The notes: generated by a model not told the origin, from the sequence alone. Numbered from the stretch's first letter, positions 44,951 through 56,891 are shown. The stretch is DNA of 64,000 bases from Trichopria drosophilae (GCA_030407085.1 CM059582.1:92877001-92941000); one strand, 5' to 3'. Numbers and translations are program-made.

Positions 44951-47227
44951 GAATATAATTTATTTTAAAATCATAGGCTTGCATTATACGCACACACCCA
45001 AAATTCAATATATCCTATGTAAACTTTAAAACTTTAAGCTCGATTTGGGGATAGTAACTACTAACCGATCGAGCATAAATTTTTTGTGCTTTCATTTGGT
45101 ACGGATATACAACTTTTCCTCATCCCCCCGAATCCGAAATCTAAAATTCATGTTTTAATACGTCCCTATTAAATACGTCATGAAAACCATGTAACGAATT
45201 ACTTAAAAACCCTGTAAGTATATCTGGAAAATGGATTCAGAGAGACATCTTCAGACAATTTACAGACGTTGATCTGCCTGACATTAGACGTCTTGAAAAC
45301 ACCTTTCCAGCGCTTTAATAAGCGCCTATAGACAACATTATTATGTCTCACAAATCATAAAGTAAAGCAAAAATTACGAATACTAGAAAAGGGAAGTAGG
45401 CCTATTTTCTACAAGTGAGTTTAATACCAAATTGCTTATTGACAATAAATTATATAAATCGTAAATTATTATATATTAGTGTAAATTCGAAAAAAGTGAT
45501 TATTTATAAATGAATTCATCAATTATATATTTAACCCGATAAATCTTCCGTAAGAGTTTTACTCGCTTGTCTAAAATTGATTGGTGGATACAGTTCTAAA
45601 TGAAATATAGAAATGCAAATTTGGGAAAAGGACAGATTATGACCTCCACTGACATTCCTATTTGAAATTTGAATTATTTCAATTATATAGTATTTTATTA
45701 TATTTATGTTTAGATGAAATTTTCAATTAACTTTCAAATATGAGGCATTCTACGCGAAGTGATTCATCCGAAGAAAATATTTTCTTTGATCGACCTGAAA
45801 TTTACATACACTATTACTATAATGATTCTAATTAGATAATTAGATCCACAGCAATTTTTCAACATTTGTCCGACTCGTTGTCTACTTACAGGGATTCAAA
45901 TTTTTAGTATTCCGTCCCTCATGTTAAACTTCAAACCTTGATAAGTCTTAGTAAACGTCATTAATCTTAACAATCGACTAATGATTTTTTAAGCGTTTTT
46001 TGCACACTTTCGGAACATAGTATGCATTATTAATAAAAATGTTTAATTATGTGATGTTTTTCAACATTAATATTAAATTTAGATCGTTTGTTATGATGAC
46101 AAATGTTGAAAAAATTGTGTAGATAATTAGGGTTATTTGGGCAGTAGATTATGTAAATTTCAGGTCGATCATATAACATTTTTTTTGGAGTGGCTCACTT
46201 CGCGTGGAATTCCTCATATATTTTTTTTTAATTGAGAACTCTAATGGACTGAATAACGTTCTGGCTAATGTTCGGACTATGTGACGCCCGGCGCTAAGGG
46301 CAACATCACTATTCACCGCTCTAGGAAACGTATGGCTCGTAATTTTTTGCTATATTCTTGCCAGATCTCAATTTCTTATCGATTTCTCTTTTCGTACCAC
46401 CCACCCTCCCTCTTTGGTTGGGTAAGTACAGCAAATATTTTCCCAGGGGAAGGAATCCTTCTAATATCTTCCTTATAAATAATATGAAGCGTGCGTAGGG
46501 CGCATTATGGCACTTTCCTTGCTAAGTGGGGAATCTGCCTACCGGTGCACATTGTGGCTGGTAACGGTTGTTTGCTTGTAAATCCTCTACACGCATCAAT
46601 TTTTAACCTCTTTTAATAAATAAAAATGTAAAATTCTTAGCACAACATTTAGAAAAGATTTGTGTGAGAGGGTCCTCCAAATAACCTGGCTGAAACATGC
46701 AACCGCGTACGGGCATAACGGCTGCCTGGCTCCCAGATCCAGAGAATTTTTCCTGCACGCACTCTATTTCATGGCTCTCGTGTTCTACGTCGCGCTACCG
46801 ATATCATGATGGCGTCAGTGCCCGATACGCGAATGAGTCTTCCCCAACTCTTTTTTTCTAATTCGGGGTTTCCCCACTAAAAGCGCTGTGGTATCGCGGC
46901 GATCTCCCTGCTCTACTACCGTGGGGATTCTCATACTCCGTACGGTGTGCCGCGCCCCTCTACCAGCGCACGGTAGGCATACGTGTATGACCGAATTTCA
47001 AAAGGATTCGACGGCTATATTTTTGACCAATCTTATTGAATCTTTGTGCAAAATACTCGTGAATATCTGGATTTTCACGTATCCCCCCACGATTTTTGAT
47101 ATTGGCCTCTGTTTATAAATAACGAGTCTGAAGATGGCGGACAAAGGTGGCAGCCGAAGGCGTGGCATAGAAATTGTTATTTATCTGCGCATCAATAATT
47201 GAGGGGCAACTATCAATTTCTATCTGG
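44951..47227. other. Gene-poor spacer; possible second LTR from 46281
   Basis: Mostly AT-rich, no ORF of note. At 46281 TGTGACGCCCGGCGCTAAGG starts a GC-richer block that contains TATAAAT (about 46474) and AATAAA (about 46616), as LTRs do, but I could not find its other end or a target duplication. Confidence 0.35.
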
Positions 47228-47680
47228 GGGCTTCTTGGGATGTCCAGAAAAGGTTCAAAACGTTTACAATGCGCGCCGCGGCCATTTTGAAATTCTAAAA
47301 TTCGAAAAACCACCAGTTTCGATATAAATTCCTAATTCTCGTTAGAGGAAATCGTTGATCGTTTCCAATTATTTTTATGCGGGTTCATGGGATGTTCAAA
47401 AAAGGATCAAAGTGTTTACAAAGCGCGTCACGGCCATTTTAAAATTAAAAAATCACCAATTTTGAATTAAATTTTTAATTCTCATTAGAGAGAATCGCAA
47501 ATCATCTCCAAATTTTTCTGGTGACTTCTTAGTATCTCCAAACGAGAATAAAACAGTTTCTACAGTGCCACGCGACCATTTTGAAATTACGTCATACCAC
47601 TAATTTTCAACTAAATTCTCGTTTGATGTCGTCTGCAATTTTTTTCTGTTAACTTCTTGGCGTCTCCAAATGAGAATAAA
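47228..47680. repeat. Diverged tandem repeat, ~130-150-bp units, 3.3 copies
   Basis: Units start at CTTCTTGGGATGTCCAGAAA (47228), CATGGGATGTTCAAAAAAGG (about 47386), CTTCTTAGTATCTCCAAACG (about 47524) and CTTCTTGGCGTCTCCAAATG (about 47653). Each shares a GTTTACAANGCGCGNCRCGGC-type block and CCATTTTGAAATT followed by TTCTCRTTAGAG. Unit lengths fall from about 158 to 130 bp. No coding function seen. Confidence 0.7.
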
Positions 47681-48854
47681 TAAGAGAATCATAAATAAAT
47701 ATTTCATATACATAAAAAGAGCAAATTTCTTGGTATATAATGTGCATTTTTTTGTTAATTCCTTTTTGTCGAGACTGAATTTTTTAGTTGTGTTCAAAGT
47801 TAAGTGCAAATAATGTATTGCAAAAATACAAGTTTTGGTAGTAGAGAATAATGTCGTTAAAACAATATTGTATTATTAATTAAAGTTCCATTTCGTGGCT
47901 ACAGTCGCAGTACGTACATTCCAAATGTGTATCTTTTCTATTCTACATTTCCGAACTTATTTTCGCCGTACATTTATATTGCAGTGGCAGGCAATAATCT
48001 CCAAACATTCTGCTCTCCATCTTTGTAATCAGCGTAAATAATCAATAAAGATTACAAAAATAGAGTTTAGGATGCACATATTCCAATTTCATTTTTGGCG
48101 AGAAAATATAACATTTTCACGTGTCATTTTTCAGGAAAACTTGACCACTTCGTTTATTTGCAGGAAATGATCAAGTAATGGTCATGCATACGTAAAACTT
48201 ACTTCAGTAGCGAGCGTGAAGCTACATCTTTCACGGTAGCATGTTGAAGGTATTTCACGTAAGTTTTCAATTGCTTATACAATTTGTCTATTTGAAGTAT
48301 AATGTATTTGAAGTATAATGTAGTTGAAGTATAATGTAGTTGAACGGATACGAAGAATTTTTTTTAGGGTAGGAAGCGATGCTAACTTTCAAGATATTTG
48401 AGTCCAAACTTCAAGCATTTAGCATGGAAGTATAGAGAAATGCACAAACACGTTTCGAACGAGACAGTTTTGTTAATTGTACAATGAGTTATCTTACATT
48501 TTTTTACAAAATATAGTATGTTGTACTCGAAGATATTCCGAATAAAATACTATATCAAACAATATATCCTGCGTTAAGAATTGTCGGGAAATAGTAATGT
48601 AAATGTCTTGCTTCATAACCATTTACACAAATAGTCTTTACGTGCATCTATTAAACAAATGACAGACGATTCGAACGTACTGAACTTTTTAGCTTGACGG
48701 AACGTGGCCAAGTAACTTAAGACGTTGCCGCTGGGTGCTTTCGTCGAATCACGTGCATAGATTCAATCTCCATACAGAAGTACATCTGGATTTGGTATAA
48801 TAGACTACCGTTGAGTAACACAAGTATGACGGATATCATATAAATTTATTTATA
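47681..48854. other. AT-rich spacer with a short tandem repeat
   Basis: At 48291-48342 an 18-bp unit TTGAAGTATAATGTAKTT repeats three times. Otherwise nothing recognised. Confidence 0.5.
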
Positions 48855-49220
48855 TTGGCATTAGATTCTTCTATCAAAATGTGTAGTTTTACTATATCGC
48901 AAATTACATTATGTTCATGGTTATGGTATCGAGAAGATGTAAGAAAGGAATGTATTGAAGTAACCATGGAAAATATTATCAAACTTGATAATCATGATGA
49001 GAATAAACTTGTGCAAATACGAGAGAAAATTAAAAACAACTTTCTGCCGGCATATTCACGCAAGTAGAATTCTGTGTCGAATATAAGAGCACGATTTATA
49101 AAGAAGCACCAACAATTTTTAAACAATGAAACGAATGCTAAATCAAGGTTATTCAAATCTTTAAAGAATCGTCCAAAACATAAAATTAAAATGAATCATG
49201 ATCGTCAATATCATAAATAA
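48855..49220 (+). pseudogene. Unknown ORF with one internal stop
   Basis: A 70-codon frame (first ATG 48879) ends in TAG at 49065, but the same frame then stays open for 50 more codons to TAA at 49218 (RARFIKKHQQFLNNETNAKS and KSLKNRPKHKIKMNH). The composition is charged and low in simple repeats (DNHDENKLVQIREKIKNNF). TTGGCATTAG before it could be a splice acceptor. I do not recognise the family; it may be a decayed last exon. Confidence 0.3.
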
Positions 49221-49495
49221 AATAGCAGATCGGAATTATTAGGTGCTGAAATAACAAAAGTCATCATAATTATCATTCAATTAAAATTTCTATTTCCATA
49301 ATTTGAATTTTACACAATTGAATTCGACAATATAACAATTCATAACACGCATATACAAACACACTCGAAGTCTATAATCTCGCGAATAAAAAATAAGAGT
49401 CATAAAATATAAAATTGTCGAGTCTTTTGCAAAATTGCGTAGAATTGTCAGTCATTAAAATTTAGTAATTTATCTTCGAGTGCCGAAATAAGTTA

Positions 49496-49544
49496 CGCGG
49501 TACTCGAAAACGCGATCACACATACGTTGCATACACACACATAT

Positions 49545-49625
<81 letters not shown>

Positions 49626-49708
49626 GTGTGTGTATATATATTTATATATGTGTGTGTGTATATGTGTGTGTATGCAACGTATGTGTGATCGCGTTTTCGA
49701 GTACCGCG
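49496..49708. repeat. 213-bp near-perfect palindrome around a TA repeat
   Basis: CGCGGTACTCGAAAACGCGA then TCACACATACGTTGCATACA at 49496-49540 is mirrored by TGTATGCAACGTATGTGTGA then TCGCGTTTTCGAGTACCGCG ending 49708. Loop side holds (CA)n, (TA)n and (TG)n. It sits directly left of the mariner-type element at 49759 with only a TA repeat between. Confidence 0.9.
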
Positions 49709-49709
49709 A

Positions 49710-49758
<49 letters not shown>

Positions 49759-49761
<3 letters not shown>

Positions 49762-52740
49762 GGTGGCCGATTTATCTGAAGACATCGAAATATCTCGAGA
49801 ACTATGCACAGAATCAAAAAAGTTGTCGGATGAAAGTTGTTCGACACGAAGGGGGGCATCCAGTGATAATTAAATTTACCCCCTCCCCCATCCCCTGGAG
49901 GTGGAGTGGGGGCAAAAACAATAAAACTTAAATAGGAACCCCCATTTTTTATTGCAGATTTGGATTCTCCGGAAAAAAGTAAACGAATTTGTCCTAGGAG
50001 CTATTGCATTTTGGTTCACAGGTGGCGCTGTAATCGATAAAAATCCAAATTTATCCGAAGACATTGAAATACCTCGAGAACTATGCACAGAATCAAAAAA
50101 GTTGTCGGATGAAAGGTGTTCGACACGAAGAGGGGCATCCAGTAATAATTAAATTTACCCCCTCCCCCATCCCCTGGGGGTGGAGTGGGGGCAAAAACAA
50201 TAAAACTTAAATAGTAACCCCCAGTTTTTCTTGCAGATTTGGATTCTCCAATATTGACAATTTTCGCCTGCGTAGCGGATATGGAATACGGTCATTCTAA
50301 CAAAGCCGGGAAAAAATACATTTAGCGTTACCCAGGAACAACGATGTGGACGTAGTATTTTTCTGTTCCCTTTGGGGTGCTTGTTTTACGTGAGTCCCCT
50401 TGCCTCTCACTGTCTCACTGTTCACTTACTTGAGTAAGTGTTCGAAATGTTGACCTTCCACTTCAATGCATTTATTTATTCTTTCTTCAAATGACTTTAT
50501 ACATGATAGAATCATATCTGCAGAAATTTCTGCGCAAGCAGTGCTTATGCGTTCCACCATGTTTTCACGAGTCGTTGGTACTTGTTTATAAACCTTACCT
50601 TTTAGGTAACCCCATAGGAAGAAATCCAGAGATGTTAGATCAGGTGACCTCGCAGGCCAATTAATGGGGCCACCTCTACCAATCCACCTACCATTGTAAT
50701 CACGGTCTAGTATTTCCCTTGCTACTCTTGAAAAATGTGCTGGGCAACCATCATGCTGAAACCACATTGTCCGTCGGACGTCCATAGCAACATCCTCAAC
50801 TAGTAATGGTACTTCTTGTTCTAGGAAATCTCGATATTTTGTTTCATTCAAATTACCTTCAATGAAATAAGGACCAATGAGTTTATTTCCTATGATTCCA
50901 CACCAAACGTTCACCGACCAAGGACGTTGTAGATTAACTTGTCGTAACCAATGGGGATTTTCTACGCTCCAATAATGCATATTATGCCTATTGACGCCAC
51001 CATGGTTCGTGAATGTAGATTCATCTGAAAATAATACATTAGCAAAGAAATTGTGGTTCGTTTGAATTTTTTGAAATGCCCATTCACAAAACACCACGCG
51101 GTTATGAAAATCATCGCCATCTAGTTCCTGGTGCAGTGAAATGTGATATGGGTGAAACTTATGACGATGCAATATTCTTTGAATACTGTCTCTGGAAATG
51201 CCGGAATCGCGATGTAATTGTCGTGTGCTTACATGTGGATTTTGGTGAATAGCTGCTAGTACAGCTACTTCGTTAGCTTCTCCTGTAACTGTTAATCTTC
51301 GCTTCCTTTTCTTCATTTGTACGCTGCCATCAGAGTGAAAGGCATTCACAACTTTGTTAAAAAAAGAACGCGAGCGAGCATTATCTGGAAAACGCTCAGC
51401 ATACAACGCAACAGCATCATCAATATTCCTCTTACATTCACCATAAATAAGAATCATTTCGATTTTTTCGGGAACTGTAGCAGGATTCATTTTTAACTTG
51501 CAATTCGATTTAAGCAATGAAGGGCAGACAAAAAGTAGTCACGTAAACGGAAAGTTGTTATTCTAAAAGCAAAGTGACCTCCGACCGAATTACTACCAAT
51601 ACAATGGACTTCAAAAACAGTCTTACACTGAGAGACCGTGAATACTAAATTTTAATATGGGGATTAGAAAGTCGCGATATCCATTTACTTCCCTTCAGGA
51701 AAGTAGAGAAAAATGTAGGTTAACTGGTTACGTGTGACTCAACTTATGTATAAAATGATATGCTACTTTATTTTCGAGTTATGTCGCCCTCTAGCGTTAT
51801 GTAACAGAACCGGCGCCTGTGATGGCCGAAATGCAAGCGATGTACATGTATGAAACCACGTGAGTTCTCTCGGGGTCCGGTAGATGGCGACGAAATCCCC
51901 AAATGAAGTAAGAGTTTCGTTTTGTTTAATAGAAGCTGGTTTGACCGTCAATGCTCAGCTTATTTATTCTCATTTCGGAAAAAACATACAGAGAGAGAAT
52001 GAATGAGCTGAGTGAAGGGACATGACGCGTTTTTTAATGGATTGCGTGATGTCCTCTTTTTGTTTATTAAATAATAAATTTAAAACCTAAAATGTAATTT
52101 TATTGAAGGTAGAAAACTTATTTATAAAATTGCTTCCATATTGTATGCACAATTTTTATGTAATCAGTTTTGATTTTTAATATGAAGAATATCAATTATT
52201 CATAATCTTAATTTTTCGAATGGACATTATTAAAATTTCTTATTCAGAATAACAATTTTCGCAATTGATATTACTAAATTCTAATATTAAAAATTCTAAT
52301 ATTAGAATTTTTAATATTAAATTTTCATAAAGGGATCAAATTGTCCCTATTTGCCCCCTGGATGCCCCCCTTCGTGTCGAACAACTTTCATCCGACAACT
52401 TTTTTGATTCTGTGCATAGTTCTCGAGGTATTTCAATATCTTCAGATAAATTTGGATTTTTATCGATTACAGCGCCACCTGTGAACCAAAATGCCATAGC
52501 TCCTAGGTCAAATTCGTTTACTTTTTTCCGGAGAATCCAAATCTGCAATAAAAACTGGGGGTTCCTATTTAAGTTTTATTGTTTTTGCCCCCACTCCACC
52601 CCCAGGGGATGGGGGAGGGGGTAAATTTAATTATTACTGGATGCCCCTCTTCGTGTCGAACAACTTTCATCCGACAACTTTTTTGATTCTGTGCATAGTT
52701 CTCGAGATATTTCGATGTCTTCAGATAAATCGCCACCCTG
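49759..52740 (-). mobile_element. Complete Tc1/mariner-superfamily element (DD41D), 2982 bp
   Basis: Ends CAGGGTGGCCGATTTATCTG (49759) and the complement of CAGGGTGGCGATTTATCTGA (ending 52740), each flanked by TA. The terminal inverted repeats run for about 480 bp and each contains two tandem sub-repeats about 280 bp apart: the word CGAGAACTATGCACAGAATC recurs near 49795 and 50075, and inverted near 52415 and 52695. Arms are nearly identical, including a G-rich block (CCCCCTCCCCCATCCCCTGG). The single transposase gene is on the minus strand and intact. A recently active, possibly still mobile copy. Confidence 0.9.
50426..51490 (-). CDS. DD41D mariner-type transposase, intact
   Basis: 354 residues from ATG at 51490; the frame is open a little further to a TTG at 51517. 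The N-terminus has a helical region (EMILIYGECKRNIDDAVALY, DUF4817-like) and an HTH with VSTRQLHRDSGISRDSIQRI. The catalytic core has VLFSDESTFTN (Asp 1), MWFQHDGCPAHF (Asp 2) and WPARSPDLTSLDFFLWGYLK (Asp 3), with 41 residues between Asp 2 and Asp 3. Known mariners are DD34D; DD41D defines a separate branch of the IS630-Tc1-mariner superfamily. There is no stop or frameshift. It is the only gene of the 49759-52740 element and should bind its ends and move it to TA sites. Confidence 0.92.
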   Translation of the reverse strand: MNPATVPEKIEMILIYGECKRNIDDAVALYAERFPDNARSRSFFNKVVNAFHSDGSVQMKKRKRRLTVTGEANEVAVLAAIHQNPHVSTRQLHRDSGISRDSIQRILHRHKFHPYHISLHQELDGDDFHNRVVFCEWAFQKIQTNHNFFANVLFSDESTFTNHGGVNRHNMHYWSVENPHWLRQVNLQRPWSVNVWCGIIGNKLIGPYFIEGNLNETKYRDFLEQEVPLLVEDVAMDVRRTMWFQHDGCPAHFSRVAREILDRDYNGRWIGRGGPINWPARSPDLTSLDFFLWGYLKGKVYKQVPTTRENMVERISTACAEISADMILSCIKSFEERINKCIEVEGQHFEHLLK

Positions 52741-52875
52741 TATATATATATATACAGGGTGATCCAAAAGTCCCGGAACAGCAAAATATCTCAGCGGGAG
52801 TGCATTTTCGGGGAAAATGTTTTAGACAAAAGTTTAAGGATTTTTCCCTGGCTATTTAATGGCGATATTGAATTT

Positions 52876-52914
52876 GACCTTGAACATGACCTTGAAGGTT
52901 ATTTCAAGGTCAAG
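52876..52914. promoter_or_regulatory. Cluster of TCAAGGTCA motifs in the terminal repeat (first of several)
   Basis: Within one 40-bp stretch TGACCTTGA occurs twice and TCAAGGTCA once. Similar clusters recur in the other 266-bp units (about 53140-53180, 53408, 55563-55605, 55829-55875), about a dozen exact 9-mers in the element. TCAAGGTCA is the known monomer site of FTZ-F1/ERR-type nuclear receptors. Regulatory use by the element is inference. Confidence 0.45.
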
Positions 52915-53971
52915 TTAATTTTTTTAAATGGGAACCCCTATTTCTTTTCACGGATTCGTAAAGAGCACAAAATTTTACGTCCGAATATGCTATGGCCGTT
53001 TTTTTCGGCAAGGTCATTTCAATGTGAAACTTAAAACTCCCGTGACGGCGAAATATCTCAGAGGGTGTGCATTTCTTTGGAAATTGTTTCAGACAAAAGT
53101 TTAAGGATTTTTTCCGGGCTATTTAATGGTAGCACAGAATTTGACCTTGAACATAACCTTCAAGGTTATTTCAAGGTCAAGTTTGTTTTTTTAATGGAAA
53201 CTGCTATTTTTTTTCACGGATTCGGAGAGAGCACAAAATTTTACGTCCAAATATGCTATGGCCGTTTTTTTCGGCAATGTCATTTCAAGGCCAAACTTAA
53301 AACTCCCGGAACAGCGAATTAACTCAGCAAGAGGTCATTTTCGGGTAAAATGTTTCAGACAAAAGTTTCAGGATTTTTTCCGGGATATTTAATGCTAGCA
53401 TAAAATTTGACCTTGAAAATTATCTTGAAGATTATTCTCAGGTCAAGATTATTTTTTTTTTAATTGGAACCCCGTTTCATTTTCTTAACGAAGTTATGAG
53501 GATCTTCCGGTATTGAGAGTGGTTAAATTCATTTTGTTCAGTCGATGCTATTACTGGACGATCTGCTCTAGGGAGATCCTTTACAGTGCCGTAAACTTCG
53601 AAACAATTTATTGTTCTGCCAAAAGTCGATTTAGGAATCAGTTCCTGTCCCTCGCTTGTCCTCTAATTTTGTAAATAGAATAATAAACTGTTTAAAAAAA
53701 GTGTATACATACATCTTACGCAACACTTGTGCAAAGTGAACTTGGGCGCGCGAACAGCGACAGAGAGCACGAGTCACCAGCGAAGTAAATAAACAACATT
53801 CATTCACATTGAATTTATACATACGTGTACAGTCTTATAAGGTTACATTTTGGTCTTAACTTTATCGTTTTGTGAGATACATGGATTTCCTATCTAAACG
53901 CCTTTCCTATCTAAACGTATTAAGCATCATTTCAGTAACAAAATACATACGTATATTTTGTACAAAGAGCA

Positions 53972-54965
53972 ATGGCTGCGCTAAGTGAACGAGAAAGAAT
54001 AACCATTCTCATGATGAGAGGCTGGGGTGATAACCAGCGATCTTTAGAGAATGTGCGAACCTTATTTAACGCATCATCAAGGATCTCCCAAGAGCAGGTC
54101 GTCCAGTAACAGCATCAACTGAAGAAAATGAGTTGAATGTCGCGCTGTCAATAACGGAAGATTCTCATACTTCCATCAGGAAAGTTAAACAGCAGCACGA
54201 CTTATGTTACGGTACAGTACAACGGATCTTAACTAAAAACTTAAAATTTCACCCATACAAAGTTAGACTCGTACAACAATTGAATGAAGACGATCCTGAT
54301 AGACGCCTACAGTTTGCGGAATTAATGATGAATCGAATAGATACTGATGCCGGTTTCTTGAATCGCATCGTATTTTCTGATGAAGCTACATTCTTCTTAA
54401 ATGGGGCAATCAATAGACATAACATGTCTTATATCCTAATTGGATGGTCGATAGTCGTTCTACTCAATATCCTGAAAAAGTAAACGTATGGGCAGGTATT
54501 ATAATCAATGCGGTAGTTGGGTCCTTCTTCATCGAGGGTACCCTTACTGGTCAAAAATACCACGATATGTTGAGGGACGACATCATCCCTGCTATTCAGG
54601 TTATTGTAGGCGAGGATTTCGATCAGACTTGGTTTCAGCAAGATGGTGCAGCACCCCATTATGCAACAGATGTTCGCAGTTATTTGAGTGATGTATTCGC
54701 AGAACGGTGGATAGGTCGAAGGGGTGTAATAGAATGGCCACCAAGATCTCCGGATCTTACGCCCCTTGACTATTTTCTATGGGGTTATCTCAAAGATAGA
54801 GTGTATCGAACGAAACCGGTGAATATTGAGGAAGTAAAACAACGAATACGGGATGAGATCGCGGCTATAGAACCAGATATGATTAAAAAAGTCGTATCGA
54901 CTTTTTATAATCGCTTGGGATATTGCCAAGAAGTTCATGGCAATCACTTTGAGCATAAGCTTTAG
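53972..54965 (+). pseudogene. DD41D mariner-type transposase, frameshifted
   Basis: Start ATG 53972 (MAALSERERITILMMRGWGD). The frame shifts near 54090, continues as GRPVTASTEENELNVALS with an HTH (SIRKVKQQHDLCYGTVQRIL) and FHPYKVRLVQQLNEDDPDRR, then IVFSDEATFFLNG (Asp 1). It shifts again near 54440, and the final frame runs to 54965 with YPEKVNVWAGIIINAVVGSF, TWFQQDGAAPHYATDV (Asp 2) and PPRSPDLTPLDYFLWGYLKD (Asp 3). Asp 2 to Asp 3 spacing is again 41. Two or more indels make it inactive; all three catalytic Asp remain. Confidence 0.88.
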
Positions 54966-56080
54966 TAAGATACATAATTTCACCAAAACCTTAGTATATC
55001 CATCTTGCCTTAACTGTCTGGGGACACCCACACACACACACACGCACACGCACACGCACACGCACACGCACACGCACACGCACAGGTGACGGCGAGGGGA
55101 ACCACCTGAACAAAGCACCCCGAAGAGGTGTAAACCCGACCGTGCTACCTCCACGCGGTACATCTTGGGTAATGCTAATGCCGGCGGTAGCATTGGAAAC
55201 AATGTAAAAATGTTACCCATACATACGGTATTTATAAACGTATCGGATGTAAAAAAAAATGTATATTTTTATCCGGGAACAATGATAATGCATTGCACTC
55301 TGGAAACTCTGGAAACATTACGAAAATAAAACGGGGATCCAATTAAAAAAAAATAGTCTTGAGCTTAGAATAAGCCTCAAGGTAATTTTCAAGGTTAAAT
55401 TCAATGGTGCCTCTTGCTGAGTTAATTCGCTGTTCCGGGAGTTTTAAGTTTGGCCTTGAAATGACATTGTCGAAAAAAACGGCCATAGCATATTTGGACG
55501 TAAAATTTTGTGCTCTCTCCGAATCCGTGAAAAAAAATAGCAGTTTCCATTAAAAAAAACAAACTTGACCTTGAAATAACCTTCAAGGTCATGTTCAAGG
55601 TCAAATTCTGTGCTACCATTAAATATCCCAGGAAAAATCCTTAAACTTTTGTCTGAAACAATTTCCAAAGAAATGCACACCCTCTGAGATATTTCGCCGT
55701 TACGGGAGTTTTAAGTTTCACCTTGAAATGACCTTGCCGGAAAAATCGATCATATCATACTCGGACGTAGAATTTCCCGCTCTTTCAGAATCCATGAAAA
55801 AAATAGGGGTTCCCATTTAAAAAAATTAACTTGACCTTGAAATAACCTTCAAGGTCATGTTCAAGGTCAAATTCAATATCGCCATTAAATAGCCAGGGAA
55901 AAATCCTGAAACTTTTGTCTGAAACATTTTCCTCGAAAATGCACTCCCGCTGGGATATTTTGCTGTTCCGGGACTTTTGGATCACCCTGTATATATATAT
56001 AAACATTTTATACACATATATACACAAGAAAATTTACATATACAATATCATTTTTATCATTTACGGACGGAAGAGAAAGA

Positions 56081-56891
56081 GGCTTACGTCACTTGTTTCC
56101 TTCGGCGTCCTTCTTCTTCTTGTTCCGGCCGTGCTCCATCCGTCTCGATTAATTTTGGGAATTCGGCTGCTGTCACCTGGTGAATCTAGTCTTGATGTCG
56201 CACTCCCTCGCGACACCGAAGGAGCGGACCAGCAGCCTCGTGGTAATTTATAACGGGACGAATGGAGTGCCGTCGTCGAATCGTGAGGTCTTCTTCGTCA
56301 TTAATTAGTCCTCGACACCTCCATGAATTATTGACTTGTTGCTGGCTGTAGAATTGCGTGGGCCCACTTTTAATCGTCGGAGCAGCCAGGACCTCCGGAA
56401 GATCGTTTTGGTAGGCAGCGAGTCGTCCACGAAAAGGTGTCACGAAGAAGTCCAGAAAGAAGAGGGATACTTACCGAGGCCAGGTCTTATAATACCTCGG
56501 TACGTATCCCCATGTCCAATAATGTCGCCGAGTTCCCTTTTTTACGGAGAATCGGGACGGGAACTGCCAAACATTCAAATATCGTTTGATTGACTTGAAT
56601 GTGACAGCCCGCCCCTCATTTGAATTTGGAGCGCATGTAGAGGCGCACCAGCGCCAGCGCCTTGTCGTTGTGCGCATCTCTGAATCCGAGCGCTGCTGAT
56701 CCCACGTGGGTTTGGGATCAACATGGGCGACCGGCCGGCGAAAGCGCGCATCGCGTCCTCTGGCTTGCCAGCGCATAATCCGCGAATTCTTCATAAGCTG
56801 GCAAGCACGTCCATACAATTTTTAACACGGTCCTCTTTCTCTCCGTCGCTCTTTCTCTTCCGCGCGCAGTCAAGTTAAACGGCTCGTTACA
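56081..56891 (-). mobile_element. LTR-like GC-rich block
   Basis: On the minus strand it starts TGTAACGAGCCGTTTAACTT at 56891, very like the start of the solo LTR at 44044 (TGTAACGGGG). It is GC-rich with TATAATA (about 56487). Its left end and a target duplication were not identified. Frames across it lack family features. Confidence 0.4.

Larger units (their letters stand above)
52755..55989 (+). mobile_element. Complete Tc1/mariner-superfamily element, 3235 bp, adjacent to the first
   Basis: Ends CAGGGTGATCCAAAAGTCCC (52755) and its complement ending 55989, flanked by TA. The inverted arms hold tandem units of about 266 bp: CCCGGAACAGC-type starts at 52766, 53033 and 53299 on the left, mirrored near 55440, 55705 and 55970 on the right. 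Units carry repeated TCAAGGTCA motifs. Only 14 bp of TA repeat separates it from the previous element. The transposase on the plus strand is broken. A CA/CG-CA microsatellite sits at 55026-55085 in the right half. Confidence 0.9.

Noticed and set aside
46281..46860. Second solo LTR
   Set aside because: LTR-like start and polyA-type signal, but no matching end or target duplication could be found, so mentioned only as a possibility.
49470..49859. ORF rich in Ile-Tyr
   Set aside because: Translation of TA and TG repeats.
54777..55220. Minus-strand ORF with Cys-Val repeats
   Set aside because: It is antisense to the transposase and crosses the CA microsatellite.
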